A stretch of DNA of 64,000 nucleotides from an uncultured Clostridia bacterium (GTDB lineage Bacteria > Bacillota > Clostridia > Oscillospirales > Ruminococcaceae). Position numbers and translations under genes: made by a program. Where the stretch lies: contig CANRFB010000002.1 of assembly GCA_947629785.1 (NCBI GenBank), positions 62,001 through 126,000 of the forward strand. Direction: 5' to 3'. Below are positions 35,271 to 44,238 of this stretch, in pieces; within the stretch, counting starts at the first letter, position 1; each line of letters starts with the position of its first letter. Under the pieces are notes generated by a model. The model worked only from the letters and a program-made list of their open reading frames with translations. It had not been told where the DNA came from and did not search any database.

Positions 35271-37094
35271 ATGTGCGGTATTGTAGGATTTATAGGCAAA
35301 AGAGCCTGCACGGACGTGCTTATAGACGCTTTGAAAAGGCTTGAATACAGAGGCTATGACTCCGCGGGGATAGCCATTTTCGAGGACGATAAGATAAAGA
35401 CCGTCAAGGCAAAAGGAAAGATAAAAGAGGGCTTGGTGGAAAAACTGAAAAGCGAGCCGATATTCACCGCCGTATGCGGTATCGGACACACGCGCTGGGC
35501 TACCCACGGCGAACCCTCGGACGTAAATTCCCACCCTATCGGAAACGGCAGAGTCTCCATTGTACACAACGGAATTATTGAAAATTACCGCGAAATAAAA
35601 AGCTTTCTCATCGGCAAAGGCTACGGTTTTGAAAGCGAGACCGACACCGAGACCGTTGCGAAACTTCTTGACTATTACTACGAGGGCGACCCCATTGAAG
35701 CCATTGAAAAAGCCGTCGGCGTGATTCAGGGCGCGTATGCTCTGGGAATAATTTTCAGGGAACACAAAAACAAGATATTCGCCGTCCGCAAGGACAGCCC
35801 GCTGATTGTGGGAAAAGGCAAGGGCGAAAGCTTTATTGCTTCCGACATAACGGCTATTATCGAATACACAAGGGAATATTACTGCCTTGAACGGGGCGAA
35901 ATTGCTACTCTTGACGAGAACGGCATACACTTCACCGACCTGCACGGCGAAGCTATTGAAAAGGAACTTTTCACGGCGGACTGGGACGTAGAATCGGCGC
36001 AGAAAGGCGGTTACGAGCATTTCATGCTGAAAGAGATCCACGAACAGCCCGACGCGGTAAGAAATACCATTTCCCCGAGAATAAAGGACGGTCTGCCCGA
36101 TTTCGGCGAATGCGGACTTACCGCCGAAAAACTCCGTGCTTACAAGCATATTTTCATAGTGGGCTGCGGTTCTGCCATGCATTCGGGAATGGTGGGCAAA
36201 TACCTTATTGAAGATCTGGCGCGGACTCCCGTCATAGTGGATATTGCTTCAGAATTCAGATACAGGAACCCCCTTGTTTCTGACGGCGACCTTGTGGTAA
36301 TAGTTTCCCAGTCGGGAGAAACAGCCGACACTCTCGAAGCGCTGAAACTTTCCAAGGCGAAAGGCGCGGACACTCTTGCGGTGGTAAACGTTGTAGGTTC
36401 GTCAATTGCCCGTGAAGCGGATATGGTAATTTACACAAACGCGGGACCTGAAATTTCCGTATGCTCCACAAAGGCGTATGCTGTTCAGGTGGCGTTCATG
36501 TACCTGCTTGCTTTTGAAGTCGCTTACGCCCGCGGACGTATAGACGAAGCCCGCTGCAAGGAACTTGTAAACGGACTTACGGAAGTTCCCGAAAAGATTC
36601 AGGAATGTCTCAATGACCTTTCAATTTACCAGTATGTGGCTTCTAAAATTTTCAATGCCGACAGTCTGCTTTACATCGGACGCGGACTTGACAACGCTCT
36701 CAGTATGGAAGGTTCTCTTAAATTAAAGGAAATTTCTTACATACACAGTGAATCATACGCGGCGGGCGAACTGAAACACGGAACCATTTCGCTTATTGAG
36801 GACGGCACGCCTGTAATTGCGGTAATGACCCAGAGTTCGCTGTTTGAAAAAATGCTTTCAAACGTCCGCACCGTAAAAAGCCGCGGGGCGAAAGTGGTTG
36901 CAATCTGCCGCGCCGCTGAAAATCTTGACGCCGACTGTGCAGACTATAAAGTAGGGCTTCCGGAAGCGGACGATTTGTTCCTGCCCCTTATCTCAACGGT
37001 GGCAATGCAGCTTATTGCTTACTACACGGCTGTTCAGAGGGGCTGTGACGTTGACAAGCCGAGGAATCTTGCAAAATCCGTAACGGTCGAATAA
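35271..37094 (+). CDS. glmS: glutamine--fructose-6-phosphate aminotransferase (isomerizing)
   Basis: The 607-residue enzyme makes glucosamine 6-phosphate, the first step to UDP-GlcNAc and peptidoglycan. The N-terminal class II glutaminase begins MCGIVGFIG, so Cys2 becomes the catalytic N-terminal residue after Met removal. Two SIS domains follow, with GCGSAMHSGMVGKY and SQSGETADTLEAL. The C-terminus KPRNLAKSVTVE is the typical end. AAAGGAG lies 10 bases before the ATG. There is no glmS ribozyme: the upstream gap is only 23 bases. Confidence 0.97.
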   Translation: MCGIVGFIGKRACTDVLIDALKRLEYRGYDSAGIAIFEDDKIKTVKAKGKIKEGLVEKLKSEPIFTAVCGIGHTRWATHGEPSDVNSHPIGNGRVSIVHNGIIENYREIKSFLIGKGYGFESETDTETVAKLLDYYYEGDPIEAIEKAVGVIQGAYALGIIFREHKNKIFAVRKDSPLIVGKGKGESFIASDITAIIEYTREYYCLERGEIATLDENGIHFTDLHGEAIEKELFTADWDVESAQKGGYEHFMLKEIHEQPDAVRNTISPRIKDGLPDFGECGLTAEKLRAYKHIFIVGCGSAMHSGMVGKYLIEDLARTPVIVDIASEFRYRNPLVSDGDLVVIVSQSGETADTLEALKLSKAKGADTLAVVNVVGSSIAREADMVIYTNAGPEISVCSTKAYAVQVAFMYLLAFEVAYARGRIDEARCKELVNGLTEVPEKIQECLNDLSIYQYVASKIFNADSLLYIGRGLDNALSMEGSLKLKEISYIHSESYAAGELKHGTISLIEDGTPVIAVMTQSSLFEKMLSNVRTVKSRGAKVVAICRAAENLDADCADYKVGLPEADDLFLPLISTVAMQLIAYYTAVQRGCDVDKPRNLAKSVTVE

Positions 37095-37118
37095 AATTTG
37101 TGTGGTGAACCAAAAGGA

Positions 37119-38066
37119 ATGGAAAAAGAGCTTATCTCGCTGATAGTTCCCTGTTACAATGAGGAAGAAGTGCTTCCGCTTTTCCGTGACGAGATACTTC
37201 GCGTCACGGGGAAAATGAAAAGCCGCTTCCCGCATCTTGAATTTGAATTCCTGTTTATAAATGACGGTTCGCGGGACAGGACTCTTGACATTCTGCGGGA
37301 ATATTCCCTTGCGGACAGTCGTTTCAGGTACATTTCTTTCAGCAGGAATTTCGGGAAAGAAGCGGGAATGTTCGCAGGGCTTGAAAACTGCAAAGGCGAT
37401 TACGCGGTAATTCTCGACGCGGACTTACAGCACCCTCCGAAACTTATCCCGCAGATGTACGAATATGTCAGAAGCGGCGAATTCGACTGCGCGGGCACAA
37501 GGCGGGTTTCGCGGAAAGGTGAGCCGAAACTGCTTTCCTTCTTTTCGGAAAGCTTCTACAAGGTAATAAATAAAATTTCCCAGACATATATAATCAACGG
37601 GGCGCAGGACTTCCGTTTCATGACAAGGCAGATGGTGGACGCCATTCTGTCAATGCGTGAATACAGCCGCTTTTCCAAGGGAATTTTCAGCTGGGTAGGG
37701 TTCCGCACAAAATTCATCGAAATCGAGAACACCGAGCGCGCTGCGGGAAAGACCACATGGAATTTCTGGAAACTGCTTAAATACTCATTTGAGGGGATAT
37801 TTGCGTTTTCAACATTTCCGCTGTCGCTGGCGGTAATTTTCGCGGTAATATCGTTTATTGCGGCGATCGTCCTGCTGATATTTGCAATAATAAAGACATC
37901 GGAAATGCTTGGGATAATGTGTCTGATATGCTTTATAGGCGGAATACAGCTATTCTGCCTTGGGACATTGGGGCAATATATAGCAAAGGCGTATCTTGAA
38001 GTCAAGAAACGCCCCATATATATTATAGGTGAGACCGAAGAAATTTATAAAAAAAGGAAGGAATAA
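37119..38066 (+). CDS. family 2 glycosyltransferase, GtrB / bactoprenol-type
   Basis: A 315-residue membrane-bound glycosyltransferase. The GT-A domain has SLIVPCYNEEEVLP at the start and the metal/nucleotide block DADLQHPP near residue 92. Two C-terminal membrane helices (about 230-290) place it with GtrB/YkcC-type enzymes that load a sugar onto undecaprenyl phosphate. The ATG at 37119 is immediately preceded by AAGGA; a TTG at 37098 is an alternative. It follows glmS by 24 bases, which suggests a cell-envelope role. Donor and acceptor are unknown. Confidence 0.88.
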   Translation: MEKELISLIVPCYNEEEVLPLFRDEILRVTGKMKSRFPHLEFEFLFINDGSRDRTLDILREYSLADSRFRYISFSRNFGKEAGMFAGLENCKGDYAVILDADLQHPPKLIPQMYEYVRSGEFDCAGTRRVSRKGEPKLLSFFSESFYKVINKISQTYIINGAQDFRFMTRQMVDAILSMREYSRFSKGIFSWVGFRTKFIEIENTERAAGKTTWNFWKLLKYSFEGIFAFSTFPLSLAVIFAVISFIAAIVLLIFAIIKTSEMLGIMCLICFIGGIQLFCLGTLGQYIAKAYLEVKKRPIYIIGETEEIYKKRKE

Positions 38067-38070
38067 AACC

Positions 38071-38619
38071 ATGAACATCTGGCATGATATTTCACCGAAC
38101 CGCATTACAAAGGACAACTTTTTTGCCGTTATCGAAATTGAAAAGGGCAGCAAAATGAAGTACGAGCTTGACAAGAAAACAGGATTCCTTATGCTTGACA
38201 GAGTTCTGTACACGTCCACCCACTATCCCGCGAACTACGGGTTCATTCCGAGGACATATGCCGAGGACGGTGACCCGCTGGACGTTCTGGTGTTATGTTC
38301 GGAGTCCATACGCTCACTTGCTCTTGTAAAATGCTATCCTATAGGGGTAATTTCCATGCTGGACAACGGTGCGCGGGACGATAAAATTATCGCGATACCT
38401 TTCAACGATCCAACATACAACACATACACCGATGTGAGCGAACTGCCCAAGCACATATTTGATGAAATGTCCCACTTCTTTGCGGTTTACAAGTCCTTGG
38501 AGGGAAAAGAGACTGTCATTGATGAAATGAAAGGCAGAGAGGAAGCTATTTCCATTATTGAAAACTGCATAGACCGATACATAGACAGCTTCTGCAAAGC
38601 TGAAGCTTTTCAGAGTTAA
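38071..38619 (+). CDS. ppa: inorganic pyrophosphatase (family I)
   Basis: A 182-residue soluble pyrophosphatase. The family I signature DGDPLDVLVL lies at about residue 69, with ANYGFIPRTYAED just before it. Start at ATG 38071, with AGGAAGGA upstream. It follows the glycosyltransferase by four bases and may remove pyrophosphate from sugar-nucleotide and nucleotide salvage reactions of the same operon. Confidence 0.95.
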   Translation: MNIWHDISPNRITKDNFFAVIEIEKGSKMKYELDKKTGFLMLDRVLYTSTHYPANYGFIPRTYAEDGDPLDVLVLCSESIRSLALVKCYPIGVISMLDNGARDDKIIAIPFNDPTYNTYTDVSELPKHIFDEMSHFFAVYKSLEGKETVIDEMKGREEAISIIENCIDRYIDSFCKAEAFQS

Positions 38620-38902
38620 GAGTTAAGAGTTAAGAGTTGAGAGCAGGCTGAGCCTGCTTGCAGAGTTGAGAGTTAAGAGTTAAGAGTTGAGATACTGACG
38701 TAACTTCTCAGTTTGCTTTTTTATGAAAAGTATAGCAAGGATTTTTGAGAGAGATTTACATTGTAGTAAACTATGATTTATTTCTGCCTTTTAGTTGTAA
38801 CTTTGTTAAAATCAAACTTAAAAATTTTCACAAAAATAAATCTAAAAACAGAACATTTAAAAATTCTGTCAACATCTTAACTCTCAACTCTTAACTCTCA
38901 AA
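38616..38902 (+). repeat. GAGTT-family intergenic repeat, copy 4 (ppa to flavin reductase)
   Basis: The 306-base stretch without genes is nearly all repeat. It opens with GAGTTAAGAGTTAAGAGTTG, then a perfect GCAGGCTGAGCCTGC palindrome and a second GAGTTAAGAGTTGAG run. The centre (TACTGACGTAACTTCTCAGTTTG) is a diverged form of the TTGACATAAACTGTTAGT type. It closes with ACTCTCAACTCTTAACTCTC. Confidence 0.75.
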
Positions 38903-38925
38903 ACTTATATATGGGAGGAATTTAT

Positions 38926-39498
38926 ATGAGAAAAAATTTAGGAGTACAGCCCGCGCTGTTCCCTATGCCTGTGGCAATAGTTGCGGCTTATGATGAAAGC
39001 GGAAATGTATGCGCCATGAACGCCGCATGGGCGCAGATATGCGACATGGACAAAATTGCGCTTTTCATTGACGAGGAACACAAGACCACCAAAAATATCA
39101 GGCAGAGCAAGGCGTTCACTGTCAGCATTGCGGACGTTCCCAACATGGAAGCGGCGGACTTTTTCGGAATAGCCACGGGAAACAAAATGCCCGACAAGTT
39201 CGAGCGCACGGGTTATCATGCCATAAAGAGCGAGTTTGTCAACGCGCCCGTTATTGCGGAATTCCCCGTTACCCTTGAATGTGAACTTGCGGAAATAGTA
39301 AATACTCCCAATCTTCACGCTGTTGTGGGAAAGATAATAAATGTCAGTGCCGATGAGAATGTAGTAGGCGACAAGGACAAGATAATCCCCGAAAGAGTGA
39401 ATGCGCTTATATTTGACCAGTTCCGTTCGGGATATTATTCCGTCGGAGACAAGGTCGGTCAGGCATGGAACGCAGGAAAACCCTATATGCAGAGTTAA
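38926..39498 (+). CDS. flavin reductase-like FMN-binding split-barrel protein
   Basis: A 190-residue soluble protein of the Flavin_Reduct (PF01613-type) fold. Typical features are PMPVAIVAAYDESGNVCAMNAAWAQIC at about residues 13-39 and a central KAFTVSIADVPNMEAADFFG. Members are flavin reductases or FMN-containing oxidoreductases of mostly unknown substrate. GGGAGGAA lies 5 bases before ATG 38926. Repeats flank both sides, so the gene is isolated. Confidence 0.8.
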   Translation: MRKNLGVQPALFPMPVAIVAAYDESGNVCAMNAAWAQICDMDKIALFIDEEHKTTKNIRQSKAFTVSIADVPNMEAADFFGIATGNKMPDKFERTGYHAIKSEFVNAPVIAEFPVTLECELAEIVNTPNLHAVVGKIINVSADENVVGDKDKIIPERVNALIFDQFRSGYYSVGDKVGQAWNAGKPYMQS

Positions 39499-39710
39499 GA
39501 GGCAGGCGTGCCTGCCTCAGAGTTGAGAGTAGAGAGTTGAGAGTTGAGATATTGCAGTAACGCATATATCCCAACTCTCAATTTTTTGTAGATTTAACTT
39601 TACTTTATCTCACGGCAGGCACACGCAGAAGATAACAAAACTTTGCCTGAATGGGTGCAGGCTCAGCCTGCCTCTCAACTCTTAAATCTTAACTCTTAAA
39701 TCTCAACTCT
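39499..39710 (+). repeat. GAGTT-family intergenic repeat, copy 5
   Basis: Begins with a GGCAGGCGTGCCTGCC palindrome and GAGAGTAGAGAGTTGAG. The centre has GAGATATTGCAGTAACGCATATA, then TAGATTTAACTTTACTTTATCTCACGGCAGGCA, then GCAGGCTCAGCCTGC. It closes with CTCTCAACTCTTAAATCT. It sits between convergent genes and probably supplies the hairpin terminator for both. Confidence 0.75.
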
Positions 39711-41045
39711 TTTTCGCAGTTTTCTTATATATAAGAGGTATGCAATAACAAGCGCCGCGGCGGTGACTATCCAGCTTACGGGATAAACCATCATCAGCGA
39801 GTCAAAGGACGAATTCTCCGCGAATACCGTGTAGACCCACGCAATGCGTATCCCGCACACTCCCGCAAAAGTAAGGACTGCGGGAACAAGCGAATATCCG
39901 TATCCGCGCATTGCTCCCGACATTATTTCCATGACCGCGTTTACAAATTCCCATGTGAGGATATATTTCAGACGCACCATGCCAAGTTCGGCAATTGCGG
40001 GGTTGTCGTTGAAAATTTTCAGCAGCGGCGTTCCGAAAAGCAGTATAATGAGCGATGCCGCCAACGTTACTGCAACGTCAATGATAAGGCTTCTTTTTGT
40101 TATCTTCCTGCAACGTTCAAGCTGCCCCGCTCCGTAATTCTGCCCCACAAATGTTGTACAGCCCTGACCGAATGAATTTATCAGGTAGTATGCAAGAATT
40201 TCAATATTGAATGCCGCCGAGGACGCAGCCATTACTTCCGAACCCAGACTGTTCACCGCCGACTGAATACACATATTCGACAGTGAAAATACCATGCTTT
40301 GCAGTCCCGCGGGAAGTCCTATGCGGACTATTTTTTTCAGCACATCGCCGTGTATCTTTATGTCGGAGAGGGTTATCCGTATGGGGTATTCCCTGCGGCA
40401 AAGCAGGAAAAACAGCAGCGCGGAACTTATAAAGTTGGAAATTACCGTTGCAAGAGCAACGCCGTCCGCGTCCATTCCTACAACGCAGACAAATAACAGA
40501 TTCAGCAGAACATTTGCAATTCCCGATATTACAAGGCAGAATAACGGCGTTCGGGTATCGCCCTGACTCCGGAAGATAGCAGATTCAAAATTATAAAGAA
40601 AAATTACGGGCATTCCCAGAAGATATATCCGCAGATATGCAAGTGACATGGGGAAAACTTCCTCGGGAACGCTCATAAGTTCCAGAATATCAGGCGCGTA
40701 CTTTTCGCCGATGAGCGTTATAAAAATACCGCCGATTATGGAGAAAAGCACCGACGTATGTACGCATTTTGAAACTGATTCGCTGTCGCCCTGCCCCGTA
40801 AAGTTTGAAATTACCACATTTGCGCCCAGTGCAATGCCGATAAAACCATTTACCAGCAGACCTATCACCGCACTGTTGCTTCCGACGGCAGCCATGGCGT
40901 TTTCGCCGACGAAACGTCCCACCACGGCAACGTCAGCGGCGTTGAAAAGCTGCTGCAGCATTCCTGTAAACGCTAACGGCAGGGCAAACATCAGAAGCTT
41001 TCCGCATATGCCGCCGTTAAGCATATCAATTTCGGTTCGTTTCAT
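39696..41045 (-). CDS. MATE family efflux transporter (downstream copy)
   Basis: A 449-residue membrane protein with 12 predicted helices in two related halves, opening MLNGGICGKLLMFALPLAFTGMLQQLFNAAD, a classic MATE start. Family members export drugs or organic cations using sodium or protons. It lies 21 bases after the amidohydrolase gene. The AAAGGAG that overlaps that gene's stop is about 15 bases from the ATG, a little far. The substrate is unknown. Confidence 0.9.
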   Translation of the reverse strand: MKRTEIDMLNGGICGKLLMFALPLAFTGMLQQLFNAADVAVVGRFVGENAMAAVGSNSAVIGLLVNGFIGIALGANVVISNFTGQGDSESVSKCVHTSVLFSIIGGIFITLIGEKYAPDILELMSVPEEVFPMSLAYLRIYLLGMPVIFLYNFESAIFRSQGDTRTPLFCLVISGIANVLLNLLFVCVVGMDADGVALATVISNFISSALLFFLLCRREYPIRITLSDIKIHGDVLKKIVRIGLPAGLQSMVFSLSNMCIQSAVNSLGSEVMAASSAAFNIEILAYYLINSFGQGCTTFVGQNYGAGQLERCRKITKRSLIIDVAVTLAASLIILLFGTPLLKIFNDNPAIAELGMVRLKYILTWEFVNAVMEIMSGAMRGYGYSLVPAVLTFAGVCGIRIAWVYTVFAENSSFDSLMMVYPVSWIVTAAALVIAYLLYIRKLRKRVEI

Positions 41046-41066
41046 AAAAGGTTATGACAGCTCCTT

Positions 41067-41852
41067 TCAGATATTAAGCAGTTTTTCCGCATTTTCGTGA
41101 AGTATCATTTCCTGCTCATTTTCGGTAAGAGGGATCTTATTGAAAAGTTCAAGCTCGTGTTCCGCCGTCCACATGGGATAATCCGTGCCGAACAGCACAT
41201 TCTCCACGCCGAATGCGTCAATAAGTTCCTTTGCGTGTTCTGGAGTCATGGAATAAAGCGAGCTTGAAGTATCTACCCACAAACGGCGCCCGCCCAGAAT
41301 TTTTGCGGCGTTGTCCCATTCCGACCAGCCGCCGAAATGCGCCCCGATAACGTCAAGTTTCGGGAAACGGTCAAGAACGTTCACAAGCATTTGCGGGTGG
41401 GAATATTTGTAGCGTATATCCCCCGTGTGTATAAGCAGAGGGAGACGCCCCTCGATAATTTCGTAAATTTTCATGGCTTTCGGGTCGTCAATGGCAAACT
41501 GCTGGAAATCGGGGTGCAGTTTCACGCCTTTCAGACCGAGGGAAACAGCCCTGTCAATTTCCTTTTCGGGATTTTCATAGTCGGGGTGCATGGCAGCAAA
41601 GCCTATGAACTTGTCGGGATATTTCCTTACGCAGCCCGCTATGAAATCGTTTATGCTTTCCACCTGAACGGGGACTGTCGCCACCGACTGAACTATGAAT
41701 TTTGTTATCCCCGCGGCTTCTCCCTGTTTTATAAGTGAATCCGCCGTACCGTCACAGTGCATGGTAAGTTCTTTATAGAAATTTCCTATTCCCGCAACGG
41801 CTTTCTGGGCTATTTTATCGGGAAAAATATGTGCGTGCGAATCAATTATCAT
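41067..41852 (-). CDS. amidohydrolase-family metal-dependent hydrolase
   Basis: A 261-residue TIM-barrel protein of the Amidohydro_2 type. It opens MIIDSHAHIF with the metal-binding HxH, has HPDF and GAHFGGW in the middle and GTDYPMW near the end, where the Asp normally binds metal. Relatives include decarboxylases and lactonases, so the reaction cannot be named. ATG 41852 is preferred, with AGAGGT 8 bases upstream; a longer frame from 41999 would overlap the upstream MATE gene by over 120 bases. It is enclosed by two MATE genes in one operon. Confidence 0.85.
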   Translation of the reverse strand: MIIDSHAHIFPDKIAQKAVAGIGNFYKELTMHCDGTADSLIKQGEAAGITKFIVQSVATVPVQVESINDFIAGCVRKYPDKFIGFAAMHPDYENPEKEIDRAVSLGLKGVKLHPDFQQFAIDDPKAMKIYEIIEGRLPLLIHTGDIRYKYSHPQMLVNVLDRFPKLDVIGAHFGGWSEWDNAAKILGGRRLWVDTSSSLYSMTPEHAKELIDAFGVENVLFGTDYPMWTAEHELELFNKIPLTENEQEMILHENAEKLLNI

Positions 41853-41872
41853 TTTTACAGACCTCTTTTCAA

Positions 41873-43261
41873 TTATTTTGCGGCGGAATTTGTTTTGCCG
41901 CCCAGAGAATCGGAAAATGCCGTATGTTTCCAGTTTCCCCGAAAATAAAAGTAAAATGCAAGCATCGCCGAAAGCGTCCAGCCGATAGGCCATGCCCACA
42001 GGAAACCGTCAAAGCCTATCTTCGGAACTAACAGGTAGGAAAGCAGCACTCTTAACACAAGATCGCTGAAAGTTGATGACATGAAAGAACGCATTGCCCC
42101 CGCACCTTTCAGAACGCCGTCCGAAAGCAGTTTCAGACCGAGTATCGCGTAGAACGGCGCAGCCGCTCTCAGGAAGGACGCGCCTGTTTTCAGCGCTTCC
42201 GCCGAAAGTTCCTTTGAGAAAATGCCTATCATTGCATTCGGGAATATGATGTAACATATCAGGAACGGCACAAGGCATATTGCCGTGAAAACAATTCCCG
42301 CTCTGAATCCCGCGGGAATACGTTCCTGCTTGCCCGCGCCGATATTCTGCGCCGAATAGGAACTTATTCCGTTTGAAATGCAAGCCATGGCGTTTACCGC
42401 GAAAGTATTCAGCTTTATCGCCGAAGAATATCCCGCAATTACCGCCGAACCCATATCGTTTACAAGCCCCTGTATCATAAGATTTCCCACCGAAACGAAA
42501 CTTTGCTGACAAATCGTAGGGATCGCTATCCTGCTGATGGTTTTCAGCATATGAGGGGAAAACAGCGGGCTTCTATGGGCGGCAGTAATTCCTTTAAGAC
42601 GGAAGTAAAGCGCAATCGCCGCAAGCACCGCGGAAATTCCCTGCGCGATAAATGTCGCCCAAGCAACGCCCGCAACGCCCATTTTGAAAACAATTACCAT
42701 AATAAGGTCAAGAATGATATTCCCCACGGAAGAAGCTATCAGGAAAATAAGCGGCGTTTTTGAATCGCCCAGCGCGGTGAAAATTCCCGTGCATACGTTG
42801 TAAAGAAAAAGAAATACAAGCCCGCCTATGTAAATACTCAGGTAAATTACCGAATCGTCAAAAATGTCCTCTTTGGTGTTGAGAGCGGTCATTATGGGCG
42901 CGCTGAGGAAAAGTCCCGCAGCGGTGAGAATTGCCGCAATTGCAAGAGTGGTTATTATGGAAGTTGAAACGGCAGTTTTCATGCGGACGTATTCTTTCGC
43001 ACCGAAAAGCTGAGAAATTACGACTGCGCAGCCTGCATTTATGCCGTTTGCAATCTGAATGAACAGCATAGTAACGGGGTAGGACGCGCCAACAGCCGCA
43101 AGGGCAAGTTCACCCTCGGCGGGAGTGGTTCCGATAAAATTTCCCGCGATAACGCTGTCGCAGATATTATACATTTGCTGGAAAATAATACTTACCAGCA
43201 TAGGCAGAGTGAACCGCCATATAAGCGAGGACGGTTTGCCTTTGGTAAGGTTCGTTACCAA
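41873..43261 (-). CDS. MATE family efflux transporter (upstream copy)
   Basis: A 462-residue 12-helix MATE transporter, first gene of the MATE / amidohydrolase / MATE operon. It has the family start LTKGKPSSLIWRFTLPMLVSIIFQQMYNICDSVI. I infer a TTG start at 43261, because AAAGGAAG lies 8 bases before it and no ATG is available in frame nearby. The amidohydrolase follows after 20 bases. The two MATE proteins of this operon belong to the same superfamily but are clearly different, so they are not a recent duplication. Confidence 0.9.
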   Translation of the reverse strand: MVTNLTKGKPSSLIWRFTLPMLVSIIFQQMYNICDSVIAGNFIGTTPAEGELALAAVGASYPVTMLFIQIANGINAGCAVVISQLFGAKEYVRMKTAVSTSIITTLAIAAILTAAGLFLSAPIMTALNTKEDIFDDSVIYLSIYIGGLVFLFLYNVCTGIFTALGDSKTPLIFLIASSVGNIILDLIMVIVFKMGVAGVAWATFIAQGISAVLAAIALYFRLKGITAAHRSPLFSPHMLKTISRIAIPTICQQSFVSVGNLMIQGLVNDMGSAVIAGYSSAIKLNTFAVNAMACISNGISSYSAQNIGAGKQERIPAGFRAGIVFTAICLVPFLICYIIFPNAMIGIFSKELSAEALKTGASFLRAAAPFYAILGLKLLSDGVLKGAGAMRSFMSSTFSDLVLRVLLSYLLVPKIGFDGFLWAWPIGWTLSAMLAFYFYFRGNWKHTAFSDSLGGKTNSAAK

Positions 43262-43297
43262 ATCACATGACTTCCTTTCATACAAGACTAATATTTA

Positions 43298-43326
43298 TTA
43301 TAGTATTTTAAACCAAACATATCAAG
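43298..43326 (-). promoter_or_regulatory. promoter of the MATE operon
   Basis: TTGATA (complement of 43321-43326), a 17-base spacer and TATAAT (complement of 43298-43303), giving a 5' leader of about 30 bases. Confidence 0.75.
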
Positions 43327-43388
43327 TAATTTTTGTTAAAATTTCTACAAAGTGTCATTTATTGTAAAATCAATACTTCAAAAATAAA

Positions 43389-43415
43389 TTAGCACTCTCA
43401 TTTCAAGAGTGCTAA
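43389..43415. promoter_or_regulatory. CIRCE (HrcA operator) sequence, possibly also a terminator
   Basis: TTAGCACTC, nine bases, GAGTGCTAA: an exact match to all 18 fixed bases of the CIRCE operator bound by the heat-shock repressor HrcA. A-rich and T-rich flanks lengthen the stem, so as RNA it would also be a good terminator for the HEPN gene on the minus strand. It lies about 60 bases upstream of the MATE -35. No chaperone gene is adjacent. Confidence 0.7.
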
Positions 43416-43492
43416 TTTTTACTTTTTATACATAATTATATCGTTAAAAGTTCACAAAATACTATTATACTATATAATGTAGCCGTGAAAAA

Positions 43493-43891
43493 TCATTCGC
43501 CTGCTATTTTGGAAAGTTCCTTTTCAAGCATTTCACGAAGCTTGGCATAAACTCTTTTTGCGCAGGAATATTTTTTCTCCGAAAGGTCAATGAACGGGTC
43601 ATACCTCACTGTTGACTCCCACAAAGTAAGCGTATCAGAAATATCTTCCAATTCATCGGGAAGTTTAACGCCGAGCGAGCCCAGCCGCATACTTAGTTTT
43701 GCAATATTGTGGGTAAATTCGGGAGTTTCGCCGTAAACAAGCGTCAAGCCTTTGAGTATCTTCTCCACAGCCTGCTGTATATGATAAGCCGCAGCGGAAA
43801 CCGCATACTCATCGGGAAATTCCTTTTCGGCAAGCAGACAAAGCTTATGGTCTCTCTCGGCAAGTATCAGATATTCATTCACAGAGGGCAT
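43493..43891 (-). CDS. HEPN domain protein of an MNT/HEPN pair
   Basis: A 132-residue protein with the AAYHIQQAVEKILKGL helix and FTHNIAKLS motif of the HEPN (PF05168-type) family. Start at ATG 43891, 9 bases after AAAGGGG, overlapping the nucleotidyltransferase gene by 17 bases. MNT/HEPN pairs are widespread toxin-antitoxin-like modules, where HEPN is an RNase toxin and MNT modifies it. The Rx4-6H RNase motif of active HEPN toxins is not visible here, so the activity is doubtful. Confidence 0.85.
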   Translation of the reverse strand: MPSVNEYLILAERDHKLCLLAEKEFPDEYAVSAAAYHIQQAVEKILKGLTLVYGETPEFTHNIAKLSMRLGSLGVKLPDELEDISDTLTLWESTVRYDPFIDLSEKKYSCAKRVYAKLREMLEKELSKIAGE

Positions 43892-44222
43892 AAACGCAGA
43901 CCCCTTTCTCCACTTCACTCTTTAACAGTTCATTATGGATATTGTTATAATGGATAATATCCACCTCGGAGGGAATTTCAATGTAAAAAGGTCTTGCAAG
44001 CTTGGCAAAATCATCGGCTGCAATATCGGGAACATCAATGGCAATATCCACATCGCTGCTGCTTCCGCAGTTCATGGTAACGGCACTTCCGAAAACAATA
44101 AGGCGTTTTATCCTCTTGTCTTCCGAAGCAAGTTCTATAGCCTTGCTTACCGCCTTTTGCTTTGACGGGAAAATATACTTTAATTCATCTGCCCCGCCGA
44201 ACCTTTTCGGGAAAATATACAT
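43875..44222 (-). CDS. minimal nucleotidyltransferase (MNT) of an MNT/HEPN pair
   Basis: A 115-residue protein with the polymerase-beta-type motif GSAVTMNCGSSSDVDIAID at about residues 46-64 and a third acidic residue in SEVDIIHYNN. In known systems the MNT protein adds AMP to its HEPN partner and silences it. GGGTGGA precedes the ATG. The gene overlaps the HEPN gene, so the two are co-translated. A pair of GAGTT-family repeats lies just upstream. Confidence 0.87.
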   Translation of the reverse strand: MYIFPKRFGGADELKYIFPSKQKAVSKAIELASEDKRIKRLIVFGSAVTMNCGSSSDVDIAIDVPDIAADDFAKLARPFYIEIPSEVDIIHYNNIHNELLKSEVEKGVCVYALCE

Positions 44223-44238
44223 TGAAATCCACCCTTTG

